DNA of 64,000 nucleotides from Hordeum vulgare subsp. vulgare. Its lineage: Eukaryota; Streptophyta; Magnoliopsida; Poales; Poaceae. The translations under genes and the position numbers were made by a program. The stretch is from positions 347,618,638 to 347,682,637 of the forward strand of contig NC_058521.1 of assembly GCF_904849725.1 (NCBI RefSeq), written 5' to 3'. Below the pieces are notes generated by a model that made no database searches, was not told the DNA's origin, and worked only from the letters and a program-made list of their open reading frames with translations. Positions 48,912 to 60,286 of this stretch are shown here, one piece after another. Within the stretch, counting starts at the first letter, position 1; each line of letters opens with the position of its first letter.

Positions 48912-50074
48912 CATGTGGAAGATAGAACTGCACACAAGGTATTGCAATCCGGTTTCTATTGGCCTACTCTCTTCAAGGATGCCCGTAAGTTTGTCTTGTC
49001 TTGTGATGAATGTCAAAGAATAGATAATATCAGTAAACTTCAGGAAATGCCTATGAATTATTCACTTGTCATTGAACCATTTGATGTTTTCGGTTTTGGT
49101 TATATGGGACCTTTTCCAAAGTCCAATGGGTATACTCATAACCTAGTTGCTGTGACTACGTTACTAAGTGGGTAGAAGCTATCCCAACTAGTAGTGCTGA
49201 TCACAACACCTCTATTAGGATGCTTAAAGAAGTTATTTTCCCTAGATTTGGAGTCCCTAGATATCTAATGACTGATAGTGGTTCACATTTCATTCATGGT
49301 GCTTTCCGTAAAACGCTTTCTAAGTATGATATCAACCATAGAATTGCATCTCCCTATCATCCTCAGTCCAGTGGTCAAGTAGAGCTAAGTAATAGAGAGA
49401 TTAAACTAATTTTGCAAAAGACCGTTAATAGGTCTAGAAAGAATTGGTCTAAGAAGCTTGATGATGCACTGTGGGCTTATACAACTGCTTATAAGAATCC
49501 CATGGGCATGTCTCCGTACAAAATGGTTTACGGTAAAGCATGTCATTTACCTCTTGAGCTAGAGCATAAGGCTTATTGGGCATTCAAAGAGCTCAACTTT
49601 GATTTCAAACTTGCTGGTGAGAAGAGGTTATTTGATATTAGTTCACTTGATGAATGGAGAACTCAGGCATATGAAAATGCCAAGTTGTTCAAAGAAAAAG
49701 TTAAGAGGTGGCATGAGAAAAGGATACAAAAACGTGAGTCCAATTTAGGTGATTATGTCTTGCTATACAATTCTCGTTTAAGATTTTTTTGCAGGCAAGC
49801 TTCTCTCTAAATGGGAAGGTCCTTACATTGTCGAAGAAGCGAATCGTTCCGGTGCCATCAAAATCAACAACACGGAAGGGAATTTTCGGAGAGTTGTAAA
49901 TGGGCAAAGAATCAATCATTATATCTCAGGTACTCCCATAAATGTTGGAAGCAATATTATTAATACCATAACTCCGGAGGAGTACATTAGGGATATTTAT
50001 CAGCCTGTTTCACACTCCAAAAACGAAGATGTATGTCATTCGGTAAGTAAACCGACTCCAACACTTTTCCAGTA
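48912..50074 (+). pseudogene. Integrase, remainder
   Basis: This continues the zinc-binding module (FVLSCDECQRI) and then the catalytic core. The first catalytic Asp block reads FGFGYMGPFPKSNG, where gypsy integrases have Asp before the aromatic-MGPF motif, so that Asp is replaced. The second (YLMTDSGSHFI) and the Glu block (SSGQVELSNREIKLIL) are present. Frame changes occur near 49155 and 49785. The C-terminal part (SKWEGPYIVEEANRSGAIKI) is of the GPY/F type. Integrase inserts the cDNA; this copy cannot be active. Confidence 0.83.
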
Positions 50075-50129
50075 GCAATTTTTCTCTGTTTTGGAATATT
50101 TAGAAAAATTAAAAAAATTAAAGTAGTCT

Positions 50130-50280
50130 GGAAAGCGCACGAGGAGGCGACAAGCCAGCTAGGCGCGGTCTACTCCCCTGGCCGCGCCTGGGTGGCTTGT
50201 GGGCACCTCGTGTGCCTCCCGGACTCCGTTTTCTTGCGGAGTACTCCTTTTGGACGGGAAAAAATTATTATATATTCTCC
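50130..50280 (+). promoter_or_regulatory. LTR-like palindrome plus TATA upstream of the coiled-coil ORF
   Basis: GCGACAAGCC...GGCCGCGCC...GGCTTGTGGGC (about 50147-50203) repeats the GC-rich palindrome found before the TATA box of the LTRs. TTATTATATATTC (50266-50278) follows. The arrangement copies the LTR core promoter inside the element, about 60-170 bp before the downstream ORF. Confidence 0.4.
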
Positions 50281-50349
50281 CGAAAGGTCTGACCCTTGTA
50301 TCAAGCAAATATCCTCTGTTTTCATTTCGAGCTACTATGCAGACATATC

Positions 50350-50892
50350 TAGATCGCTATAGCCTCCCCAAAAGTTCTGAAGGAAAAGTTCTCCGAGAAG
50401 GTCATCAATCCCTACCTTGCGGGCGTGCTGCAACACCCTCAATCTATCGAGATGCATGTGGGGGTGCTGCACATCCGTGATGTTCAGGGGCCCAAGAATA
50501 CCGGAAGCGTGGAGGCGAGGCTCGAAGCAATGGAGCGACAAGTCTTCAAGTGCCAAGGGATGGTGGAACGCGGACTCAACGCCAACCACATGATGATCAC
50601 AGAGTTCACCAACAAGCACAAGATCGATGCCAATGACATCAGGAAGCACCTCTCGAGGCTCTATGATAGAATTGATCACCTCCAAGCCCAGATCTATGAC
50701 CTGCAGAACCAAAACTGTGAGTTCGAGTGTAGATTTAAATCAATACGGTTGACTGCAGATTTGAGGATTCCGGAAACTCGATCATCTTTCCGTGATGGAG
50801 CACCTATGCCTTGGAAGACGGAGAACAACCCCAGATTGCAACAACTCCATCACCATCACCTTCGAAGAAAGACAATTAAGAACGGGTATGGG
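50350..50892 (+). CDS. Coiled-coil ORF downstream of integrase (env position), interrupted at its end
   Basis: The frame runs open from about 50350 and a clear ATG is at 50425. Motifs include HPQSIEMHVGVLHIRDVQG and then a helical heptad region (EARLEAMERQVFKCQ, RLYDRIDHLQAQIYDLQNQN). No signal peptide or membrane segment is evident, so there is no support for an envelope protein. Additional ORFs of this kind sit between integrase and the 3' LTR in grass Athila-lineage elements; the role is unknown. A solo LTR entered at 50893, so the present stop (50893-50895) is formed by the inserted LTR; the old frame continues at 52493. Confidence 0.65.
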
Positions 50893-52487
50893 TAATACGT
50901 CTCCGTCGTATCTACTTTTCCGAACTCTATTGCCCTTGTTTTGGACTCTAATTTGCATGATTTGAATGGAACTAACCCGGACTGACGCTGTTTTCAGCAG
51001 AATTGCCATGGTGTTCTTTTTGTGCAGAAATAGAAGTTCTCGTAATGTCCTGAAAATTTAGGGAGATTTTTTCGGGAATAAAATAAAAATACCTGCGCAA
51101 AGATCCACCGGAGGGGGCGTGCGAGTGGGCCACAAGCCCACAAGCCGCGGCCACCCCCTATGGTCGTACCATGCAACTTGTGGGGCCCACGTGGCACCAC
51201 TGCCCCCAATCTCAGCTCTACATCTTCTATTTCGCCTGGAAAAAAAATCAGAGAGAAGGTTTCATCGCGTTTTGCGATACGGAGGCGCCGCCACATCCTG
51301 TTCTTCATCTGGAGGGCAGATCTGGAGTTCGTTTCAGGCTCCGGAGAGGGGGAATCGTCGCCATCGTCATCATCAACCTTCCTCCATCGACAATTTCATG
51401 ATGCTCTTCATCGTTCATGAGTAATCTCATCGTAGGCTTGCTGGACGTTGATGAGTTGGATGAGATCTATCATGTAATCGAGTTAGTTCTTGACGGGGAT
51501 TGATCCCTAGTATCCACTATGTTCTAGATTGATGTTGCTACTACTTGGCTATGCTTAATGCTTGTCACTAGGGCCCGAGTGCCATGATTTCAGATCTGAA
51601 CCTATTATGTTGTCGCCAATATATGTGTGTTTTAGATCCTATCTTGCGAGTTTTAGTCACCTACTATGTGTTATGACCCGACAACCCCGGAGTGACAATA
51701 GCCGGAATCACTCCCGGAGATGAGCATAATATGAGCAGTTCATGTATTCACCGCGTGCTAAATCGTTGGTCCGGTTATTTATTAAAAGGAGAACCTTAAT
51801 ATCCCGTAGTTTCCATTAGTACCCCGCTGCCACGGGAGGGATGGACAATAGATGTCATGCAAGTTCTTTTCCCTAAGCACGTATGACTACATACGGAATA
51901 CATGCCTACATTAGATTGGCGAACGGGAGCTAGTCACATATCTCTCCGTGTTATAGCTGTTACATGATGAATCACATCTGTCATACTCATCCATCACCGA
52001 TCCACTGCCTACGAGTCTTTTACTACTGGTTCTCGCTACGTTTCTTTGTCTAGGCTTGTCCCTTGCTGCAAAAGGGATTAGGCCACTTTGCTGCTGCTCT
52101 CACTACTGCTGTTACTTGTTACTTTGCTGCTTCTGGTACTGCTGTTCCTTGCTAGTTAACTGTTACTTGTTGCAAGACTCCGTAGCCGGGGAAGCATTCT
52201 TCTCAAGAATAATCCTCCGTCAACGTGCTTTTTACTAGCGCCATTGATACAACAGTTAGGAATAGTCTGCCGTGTCAACAGATTGTTTCTGGCACTGTTG
52301 CTATCATACTACCTTGCTACTGATACTTTGCTTGCAGACACTAATCTTTCAGGTGTGGTTGAATTCACACATTCAGCTGCTAATACTTGAGAATATTCTT
52401 TCGCTTCCCGTCGTGCGAACCAACAAATTTGTGTTGAATACTCTACCCTCGAAAACTGTTGCGATCCCATACGCTTGTGGGACATCA
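50893..52487 (+). mobile_element. Solo LTR of a different Athila-type family (1595 bp)
   Basis: It begins TAATACGTCTCCGTCGTATC (original TG mutated to TA) and ends GTGGGACATCA. The target duplication is perfect: ATGGG at 50888-50892 and 52488-52492. It contains the GC-rich palindrome (51118-51185). No internal domain is present, so it arose by LTR-LTR recombination. Confidence 0.88.
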
Positions 52488-52492
52488 ATGGG

Positions 52493-54005
52493 CGCTACCC
52501 TTGGCTTGTGCCAAGCTTGGGGAAGTTGCCCCGATATGGTATCACCATCACATCTTTTGCATTTACCTTTTTCTTTGTTCCATCCTTTTTGGTTTTATCT
52601 TTTTCTAGTAGAATAAAGTTCTTAGTGTTCTAGGATTGAGTTTATCCTTGTGTCACCCCAATGTAATCGAGTTTGTGAGTCGTATAATAAAGAGTGTTTT
52701 AGTTAAGGGCCTTTCTTCATGCCATGATCTAAAGAAAAGAATAATAAAAGAACAAAAGCATGAAAGATCATGTAATGATCTTATGGGAAGTGATGACTTC
52801 ACATATAAAAAGAATGTTGATTGAAACTTGTTGTGGGGGGACAAACGTAGACCTTGGTCATTGTTGCAATTAATAGGAAGTAATAAAGAAATAAAAGTTC
52901 ACATTTAAATATATCTTCTTGGGCACCATCTATGATTGTGAACACTCATTAAATTATTACATGCTTAGAAGTAGATGTTGGACAAGCAAGACAACATAAT
53001 GAATTATGTTTGTTTGGTTCCGAACAATGTTATATGACTAGAGATCCCTTATTATGTGACGCTTGCTTCCACCTCATACCAGCCAAAACTTCCACACTAA
53101 GTAGAGATACTACTTTTGCATCCATAAACCTTCAATCTAGTTTTGCCATGACATTCCACTATACCTACCTATGGATTGAATAAGATCCCTCGAGTAAGTT
53201 GTCATTGGTGCAAGCAATAAAAATTTCTCCCTAAATATGTATGATCTATTAGTGTGTGGAAAATAAGCTTTGTACGAACCTGTGATGAGGAAGACATAAA
53301 AGCGACAGACTGGATAATAAATTTCTTTATCACAGGAGGCAATATAAAGTGACGTTCCTTCACACTAAGAGGTCACACATCCAAACCTCAAAATCGCATG
53401 ACAACCTCTGCTTCCCTCTGCGAAGGGCCTATCTTGTACCTTTACTTTTTATCCTTAAAAGGGTCATGGTGATCGACACCAATTCCTCATTTCTCCTTTA
53501 TCTTGGCTAACGTCTTGTGCTAGGGAAAGATCTATATTCATATGTCAACTTGGAAGTAAGTACTCATGAATTATTATTGTTGAAATTACCCTTGAGGTAA
53601 GTAGTTGGGAGGTGAAACTATAAGCCCCTATCTTTCTCTGTGTCCAACTGAAACATTGATCTCATGAGTACCACGTGGGTTTTAGCAATTGTAGAAGACG
53701 AAAGGATGATTGAGTATGTGGATTTGTTTTACAAGCTCTTATTTGATTCTTTTCGATGTTATGATAAATTGCAATTGCTTCAATGACTAAAGGCTATTGG
53801 TTGTTAATTCTCAATAAGGTTCTTGATCCATACTTTACTTTGTGAAGGAATTGTCACTTTAGCATAAGAGTTTATATCACGCTATTGCTCTTCTAATTAT
53901 GATCATGATGCATGCATGTCCATATTTTGTTTTATCGGCACCTCTATCTCTAAAAGTGTCGGCATATTTATTGATCTCAGCTTCCGCTTGAGCACAAGGG
54001 AGGTC
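52493..54005 (+). other. 3' untranslated part of the Athila-lineage element
   Basis: The ORF tail is followed by about 1.4 kb without a supported gene. AAGCTTGGGGAAG at 52513-52525 resembles the polypurine tract at 54006-54020. Confidence 0.6.
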
Positions 54006-54020
54006 TAAGCTTGGGGGAGT
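54006..54020 (+). promoter_or_regulatory. Polypurine tract
   Basis: TAAGCTTGGGGGAGT is directly before the LTR at 54021. This is the usual second-strand primer site in this lineage. Confidence 0.75.
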
Positions 54021-54297
54021 TGATACGCCCATTTTGCATCATGCTTTTATTTTGATATTTATTGCTTTATGGGCTGTTATTATAATTTACGGTACAATAC
54101 TTATGCCTTTTCTCTCTTATTTTATAAGGTTTACATGAAGAGGGAGAATGCCAACAGCCAGAATTCTGGTCTGAAAAAGGAGCAAGTTTGAGATACCTAT
54201 TCTGCGCAACTCCAAAAGCAGTGAAAATCAACCAGGAATTATTTTGGATTTTATAAAAAATACTGGGCGGAAGAAGTACCGGAGGGGAGCCACCAAG
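54021..54297 (+). repeat. Truncated 3' LTR of the full Athila element
   Basis: It starts TGATACGCCCATTTTGC and matches the first about 275 bp of the LTRs at 36999 and 54971. It breaks off within GGAGCCACCA and joins host-gene sequence at 54298. Confidence 0.85.
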
Positions 54298-54970
54298 AGC
54301 CGAGTGCATTGATATGAAGATTGATCACTTCGCCGAAGGTTTCAAGCGGCAGTAAGTGTTCGTGGACCCGGGGAAGTGCAGCCCCCTACTGCTGACCGTG
54401 TCCTTCCAGTGGAACAGAGCTCTAGGTGGGATCACGCGCGGCTTGACGACCCAAGGTTGTCGCCGGTGTGGGGGATATTGGAGACCTTGAGGGAAATGGG
54501 GGTGACCGCCGCGCTGGTTGTGAGGGAGTTCCTCAGGCGTCGGATTTCCCTGCTTCAACGTCACTCTCGCCTGATGTGGTCCTTCTTCGGGTCGAAGATC
54601 CCATGCAGCTCCATTCGGGGTGCCTGCCGGTCGCCACGCTCGATGTGGTGCTCTGGGTCTTTCACAGCAAAACCGTCGGCAGCCTTCCCCGTGGGGATGC
54701 GCCCCTTGTACAAGTACAAGAACGAGGGATACTTTGCCCGGGCGATGCACCACTTCGACGAGGAGGGGCTGCTTCCCGGAGGCCACGAGGGGCCTCAGGA
54801 CACACCTGTCTTGGTGGTTTCACAGCCGGGGGCTTTTACACGCCCGGAGCCCCCAGCCGTGGCAACATGGGGTGGCGGGCCTGTGCCTCACGCATGACCT
54901 GACGACAGCGTTGGGGCCCTGCCAAGGTCGGTAAAGAGGAGGAGATGGGTCGCCAAGGACGAGGGAGCGC
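54298..54970 (+). pseudogene. Duplicated segment of the second gypsy-type gene
   Basis: It repeats 36328-36998 with scattered substitutions and ends with the same AGCGC target duplication (54966-54970). The lesions differ: the TAG of copy 1 at 36760 is TAC here, while this copy lost one base where copy 1 reads TCGAATGATCC. The TAA after FKRQ is shared, so that lesion predates the duplication. Confidence 0.85.
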
Positions 54971-56482
54971 TGATACGTCCATTTTGCATCATGCTTTTAT
55001 TTTGATATTTATCGGTTTATGGGGTACTATTACACTTTACAGTACAATACTTATGCCTTTTCTCTCTTATTTTATAAGGTTTACATGAAGAGGGAGAATG
55101 CCAGCAGCTGGAATTCTGGTCTGAAAAAGGAGCAAGTTTGAGATACCTATTGTGCGCAACTCCAAAAGTCGTGAATATCAACAAGGAATTATTTTGCATT
55201 TTATAAAAAATACTGGGCAGAAGAAGTACCGGAGGCGAGCCACCAGCAGGCCACGAGCCTGCCTGGCGCGGCCTACCCCCTGGCCACGCTTGGGTGGCTG
55301 TGGGCCCCCTGTTGCCCCTCTGGCTCCCATCTTTTGCTATAAGGAGGGTTTTGTTCAAGAAAAAATCAGGAGGAGGCTTTCGGGAGGAATCGCGGCCACC
55401 ACGAGGCAGAACTTGAGCAGAACCAATCTAGAGGTCCAGTAGGGCCGTCCTGCACGAGGAACTTCCCTCCCGAAGGGGAAATCGTCGCCATCGTCATCAC
55501 CAACACTCCTCTCATCGAAGGGGAAGCATCACCATCAACATCTTCATCCGCACCATCTCATCTCCAAACCCTAGTTCATCTCTTGTAACCAATCTCCGTC
55601 TCGCGACTCTGGTTGGTACTTGTAAGGTTGCTAATAGTGTTAATTACTCTTTGTAGTTGATGCTAGTTGGATTACTCGGTGGAAGATCATATTTTTAGAT
55701 CTCTAGTGCTATTCAATACCTCTCTGGTCATGAACATAATTAGGCTTTGTGAGTAGTCACTTTTGTTCCCTAGGACATGGGATAACTCTTGCTATAAGTA
55801 GTCATGTGAATTTGGTATTCGTTCGATATTTTGATGCATTGTATGTTGTCTTTCCTCTAGTGGTGTTATGTGAACGTCGACTACATAACACTTCCCCATT
55901 ATTTGGGCCTAGAGGAAGGCATTGGGAAGTAATTAGTAGATGATGGGTTGATAGAGTGACAGAAGCTTAAACCCTAGTTTATGCGTTGCTTCATAAGGGG
56001 CTGATTTGGATCTACTAGTTTAATGCTATGGTTAGACTTTGTCTTAATTCTTCTTTCATAGTTGCGGATGCTTGTGAGAGGGGTTAATCATAAGTGGGAT
56101 GTTTGTTCAAGTAAGGGGAGCACCCAAGCACCGGTCGACCCACATATCAAACTATCAAAGTAGCGAACGCGAATGATATGAACAGGATGAAAACTAGCTT
56201 GACAGAAATTCCCATGTGTCCTCAGGACTGGTTTACCTCATATAAGAGTTTGTCCAGGCTTGTCCCTTGCTACAAATGGGATTGTGACACTTTTCTGCAC
56301 CTTTGTTACTTGCTACTTGCTACAAATCATCTTATCACACAACTATCTGTTACCGATAATTTCAGTGCTTGCAGAAAATACCTTGCTGAAAACCACTTGT
56401 CAGTTCCTTCTGCTCCTCGTTGGGTTCGACACTCTTACTTATCAAAAGGACTACGATAGATCCCTACACTTGTGGGTCATCA
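54971..56482 (+). repeat. Solo LTR of the Athila family at the duplicated site (1512 bp)
   Basis: It starts TGATACGTCCATTTTGCAT and ends TGTGGGTCATCA, with AGCGC on both sides (54966-54970 and 56483-56487). TATA is intact as GCTATAAGG at 55337. It aligns end to end with 36999-38513. Confidence 0.88.
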
Positions 56483-57957
56483 AGCGCCACCCTTCTATTT
56501 TTCCTTGCTTCTGCTCTTTAGGTGTGACTGGCCGCTTCTTCATACAGGATTCAAGCGAGCAAGAGTAACGACATGCTCCTTGGATCAGCGCGTGGCTTCT
56601 CGCCATCATCCGAGGTTGAGGGGAGTGGATCGGGCGCGCCGTACTACCGTGTGAGTGATGCGCTTGGTCGCAACGAGACCACGCCTTCCCCCTGTCCAGT
56701 CCACGAGGCAAAATGCAGCGACTCTCCCGGCATCTCCCGTAGGCAACCCTACGGGTGAGGATGTGTCAAAGAGGCCGGACCCCCTAGTCTCCCTTGGAGC
56801 CCCGCTGGACGCCACTCACGATTCCGAGGAGCCAACCTCCCCGGGTGGGACCTCGAGCCACCCTCTACACCGAGCACAGCTATGGTAGGGTGGGGCAAGC
56901 ATCAACCAGCTCCAAGCCCCCGACGGGTAGAGACGGAGCCTCCAGGACCATGAACGGGAGCGGAGGTGTTGGGCCCGCGCCAAACTGGGCCTCGTAGCTC
57001 ATGGCCTCTCCGACCTTGGTCCTCGACGACCTCTCTAGGAACACCTTCAGCATGGTGAAGTAGCTTGAGGCAGAGCTTCGGGACGTAGAGTGCAATTCTC
57101 CGAGGAACCTTGTGCTTGGCTCACGGGTGGCATCAGCTTGACGTGTCTGTCAAGCTGAGCTGCCGCCAACATGAAGAGGCACTTGCGAAGGCCAAAGCGT
57201 CTGCCACCGTGATGAGGGATGCGTGTGAACGGTCCCTCCACGAGGCTGGGGAAGCGGTCGAGCGCCGCGAGGCCAGGGAGGAACATGAGCGGGAACGTCA
57301 AGCTAGAAACATCGCTTTGGAGAAGCAACTCCAATGGTGTAGGATCGAGGTAGAGGAGGCGCGTCAGCTCGCCCTTCGCGAGGCAAACCTCTGGACCCTC
57401 GAAAAGCAGCTCGCCTTGGCGTCATCGGAGCTAGGCTTGGAGCGCGAGCATCTGGAGACTCTGTTCCGAAACGTTGTAGGTGCCGATGCCACCAGCAAAC
57501 AACAAGTAGAAAAGATCCAAGGGGACACCGACGCCGGGGTCGAGCGGGCCCCGCGAGGATTATAGAAGCAAGATGCAACTACAGGAGAGACGCTTCACGA
57601 CTCGACACATAGAGATGTAGTGCGAGATACACGGCCTCAAGGAGGCCCTTAACCTTACCGGAGGCCACGAGGAGGCTGCACTTCAAGCTCAGGCCGTCGC
57701 CGCGGCCGAGCTGGCATCGCTCCAGGGGCAAGTGAATGGCGCCGCTTTCCTCACGGAGTGGGCTACCGACAAAGCAAGAGAGGCCCGGGGGCTTCGGCTC
57801 CAGCGCTCGAAGATGTACCCAGGCCTCAAGCGACGGGTGCGTCGAGCTGTGGGTTTCATCTGCAGGGGAAATGTCTTCAGCCCTCTCATGCCCGACAAAG
57901 CCGGTTATCTTGACTTATTCACCAAGGTCGTGGAACGGCTTGAGGCGGACACCCAAC

Positions 57958-59781
57958 TGTTGGGTAACTTCGCATGGGAAACAAAAATTTTCCTACGCGC
58001 ACGAAGACCTATCATGGTGATGCCCATCTACGAGAGGGGACGTGTGATCTACGTACCCTTGTAGACCGTACAACAGAAGCGTTAGTGAACGCGGTTGATG
58101 TAGTGGAATGTCCTCACGTCCCTCGATTCGCCCTGCGAACCGTCCCGCGATCAGTCCCACGATCTAGTGCCGAATGGACGGTACCTCCGCGTTCAGAACA
58201 CGTACAGCTCGACGATGATCTCGGCCTTCTTGATCCAGCAAGAGAGACGGAGAGGTAGAAGAGTTCTCCGGCAGCGTGACGGCGCTCCGGAGGTTGGTGA
58301 TGATCTCGTCTCAGCAGGGCTCTGCCCGAGCTCCGCAGAAACGCGATCTAGAGGTAAACCGTGGAGATATGTGGTCGGGCTGCCGTCGCAAAGTTGTCTC
58401 AAATCAGCCCTAAAACCCCACTATATATAGGAGAGAGAGGGGGGAGCCTTGCCTTGGGGTCCAAGAACCCCCAAGGGGTCGGCCGAGCCAAGGGGGGAAG
58501 GATTCCCCTCCCAAACCGAGTCCTACTTGGTTTGGAAGGTGGAGTCCTTCTTCCCTTTCCCACCTCCTCCTTTTTTTTCTTTTCCTCTTTGATTTTCTTC
58601 CCAATGCGCATAGGCCCCTTTTGGGCTGTCCCACCAGCCCACTAAGGGCTGGTGAGGCACCCCCAACACCTATGGCCTTCCCCGGGGTGGGTGCCCCCCC
58701 CCCCGGTGAACTCCCGGAACCCATTCGTCATTCCCGGTACATTCCCGGTAACTCCGAAAACCTTCCGGTAATCAAATGAGGTCATCCTATATATATCAAT
58801 CTTCGTTTCCGGATCATTCCGGAAACCCTCGTGACGTCCGTGGTCTCATCCGGGACTCCGAACAACATTCGGTAACCAACCATATAACACAAATACGCAT
58901 AAAACAACGTCGAACCTTAAGTGTGCAGACCCTGCGGGTTCGAGAACTATGTAGACATGACCCGAGAGACTCCTCGGTCAATATCCAATAGCGGGACCTG
59001 GATGCCCATATTGGATCCTACATATTCTACGAAGATCTTATCGTTTCAACCTCAGTGCCAAGGATTCATATAATCCCGTATGTCATTCCCTTTGACCTTC
59101 AGTATGTTACTTGCCCAAGATTCGATCGTCAGTATCCGTATACCTATTTCAATCTCGTTTACCCGCAAGTCTCTTTACTCGTTTCGTAATACAAGATCCC
59201 GCAACTTACACTAAGTCACATTGCTTGCAAGGCCTGTGTGTGATGTTGTATTACCGAGTGGGCCCCGAGATACCTCTCCGTCACACGGAGTGACAAATCC
59301 CAGTCTCGATCCATACTAACTTAACGAACACCTTCGGAGATACCTGTAGAGCATCTTTATAGTCACCCAGTTACGTTGCGACGTTTGATACACACAAAGT
59401 ATTCCTCCGGTGTTAGTAAGTTATATGATCTCATGGTCATAGGAATAAATACTTGACACGCAGAAAACAGTAGCAATAAAATGACACGATCAACATGCTA
59501 CGTCTATTAGTTTGGGTCTAGTCCATCACGTGATTCTCCTAATGACGTGATCCAGTTATCAAGCAACAACATCTTGTTCATAATCAGAAGACACTGACTA
59601 TCGTTGATCAACTAGCTAGTCAACTAGAGGCTTGCTAGGGACAGTGTTTTGTCTATGTATCCACACATGTAAATGAGTCTTCATTCAATACAATTATAGC
59701 ATGGATAATAAACGATTATCTTGATACAGGAATTATAATAATAATTATATTTATTATTGCCTCTAGGGCATAATTCCAACA
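57958..59781 (-). mobile_element. BARE-1/WIS/Angela solo LTR (1824 bp)
   Basis: Minus termini are TGTTGGAATTATGCCCTAG (59781) and GTTACCCAACA (57958). The target duplication CCAAC is perfect (57953-57957 and 59782-59786). TATATATAG on minus near 58422-58430 is the promoter TATA. It splits the last exon of the second gypsy-type gene. Confidence 0.92.
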
Positions 59782-60052
59782 CCAACAAGTGGGGGCTCTG
59801 ATCGAAGAAGAAAGTTGTGATCTTCTGTTCCAAGCGCTGACGCATCTCTCGAGCAACCTCTTCCACACTAATCCCCACTTCAATTTTGAGGCCGCGATGG
59901 CCCCCATTCCCGAGGCGAGTAGTGGAACCCCGAGGAAGGTGGTGAAGGACCAGGTCAGGGGGTACCGAGGGTCACACAATCGATGAAGACAATGATGAAG
60001 TCGAAGCACACGGGAACGATGACGACGGTGACGAGAGTTGTGCATCCCCGTA

Positions 60053-60286
60053 GGCCTCTCTGATCCCATGGCCCTACCGGCTTGTAATCCTGCCGAGGCG
60101 CAAAGCCACCAACTTTTGCTTGAGCCCCCTACTCCTATCATGAATGTTTGTTTCTGTATGGATTCTGATGCATGTGTTGTTATCTAATACCTTGTGTCAG
60201 CCGTTGTGTAGCCCACATGCGTGGCTTGGCTGCCACCTGGTAACCAAGCTGCAATCACCTGTATAGGGCCAAGCGGCGAGGGTGCC
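60053..60286 (+). other. 3' flank of the second gypsy-type gene
   Basis: Noncoding sequence after the last exon, ended by the BARE/Angela 5' LTR at 60287. Confidence 0.4.

Larger units (their letters stand above)
36999..56482 (+). mobile_element. Athila-lineage (Fatima-like) gypsy locus with nested and duplicated parts
   Basis: Outer LTRs are 36999-38513 and 54971-56482, flanked by AGCGC at 36994-36998 and 56483-56487. The coding order is gag, protease, RT, RNase H, integrase (Ty3/gypsy order), plus a coiled-coil ORF after integrase. A tRNA-Asp-type primer site and the G-rich tract before 54021 support Athila. A truncated third LTR (54021 to about 54296) is the true 3' LTR of the full element; 54971-56482 is a solo LTR of a second allele (see findings). 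A gag-only element at 42222-48906 and a foreign solo LTR at 50893-52487 are nested inside. Several stops and frame changes make it non-functional. Confidence 0.85.
36082..60052 (+). pseudogene. Second 'putative gypsy-type transposon' gene, broken by insertions
   Basis: Coding pieces in order: 36082-36381 (FSEFFNVVLEHYQIHAL, AFLGVPPSVALLRHFLSL), about 36400-36950 (RLSPVWGRLETLREMG, VVREFLRRRISLLQRHSRLM), 57060-57957 (a long Glu/Arg/Ala coiled coil, then GFICRGNVFSPLMPDKAGY) and 59787-60052 (EEESCDLLFQALTHLSSN). The order, an N-terminal Transposase_28-like domain then a coiled coil, is that of the minus-strand gene at 1781-5031, though the sequences differ strongly. Lesions include a TAA at 36382, a TAG at 36760 and frame changes near 57565-57700. 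A donor-like GGTAAAG before 36998 and an acceptor-like CTCTTTAG after 56482 suggest that the Athila element entered an intron. Confidence 0.6.

Noticed and set aside
50350..50892. Envelope protein
   Set aside because: The position fits, but there is no signal peptide, membrane segment or cleavage-like site; only coiled coil is visible.
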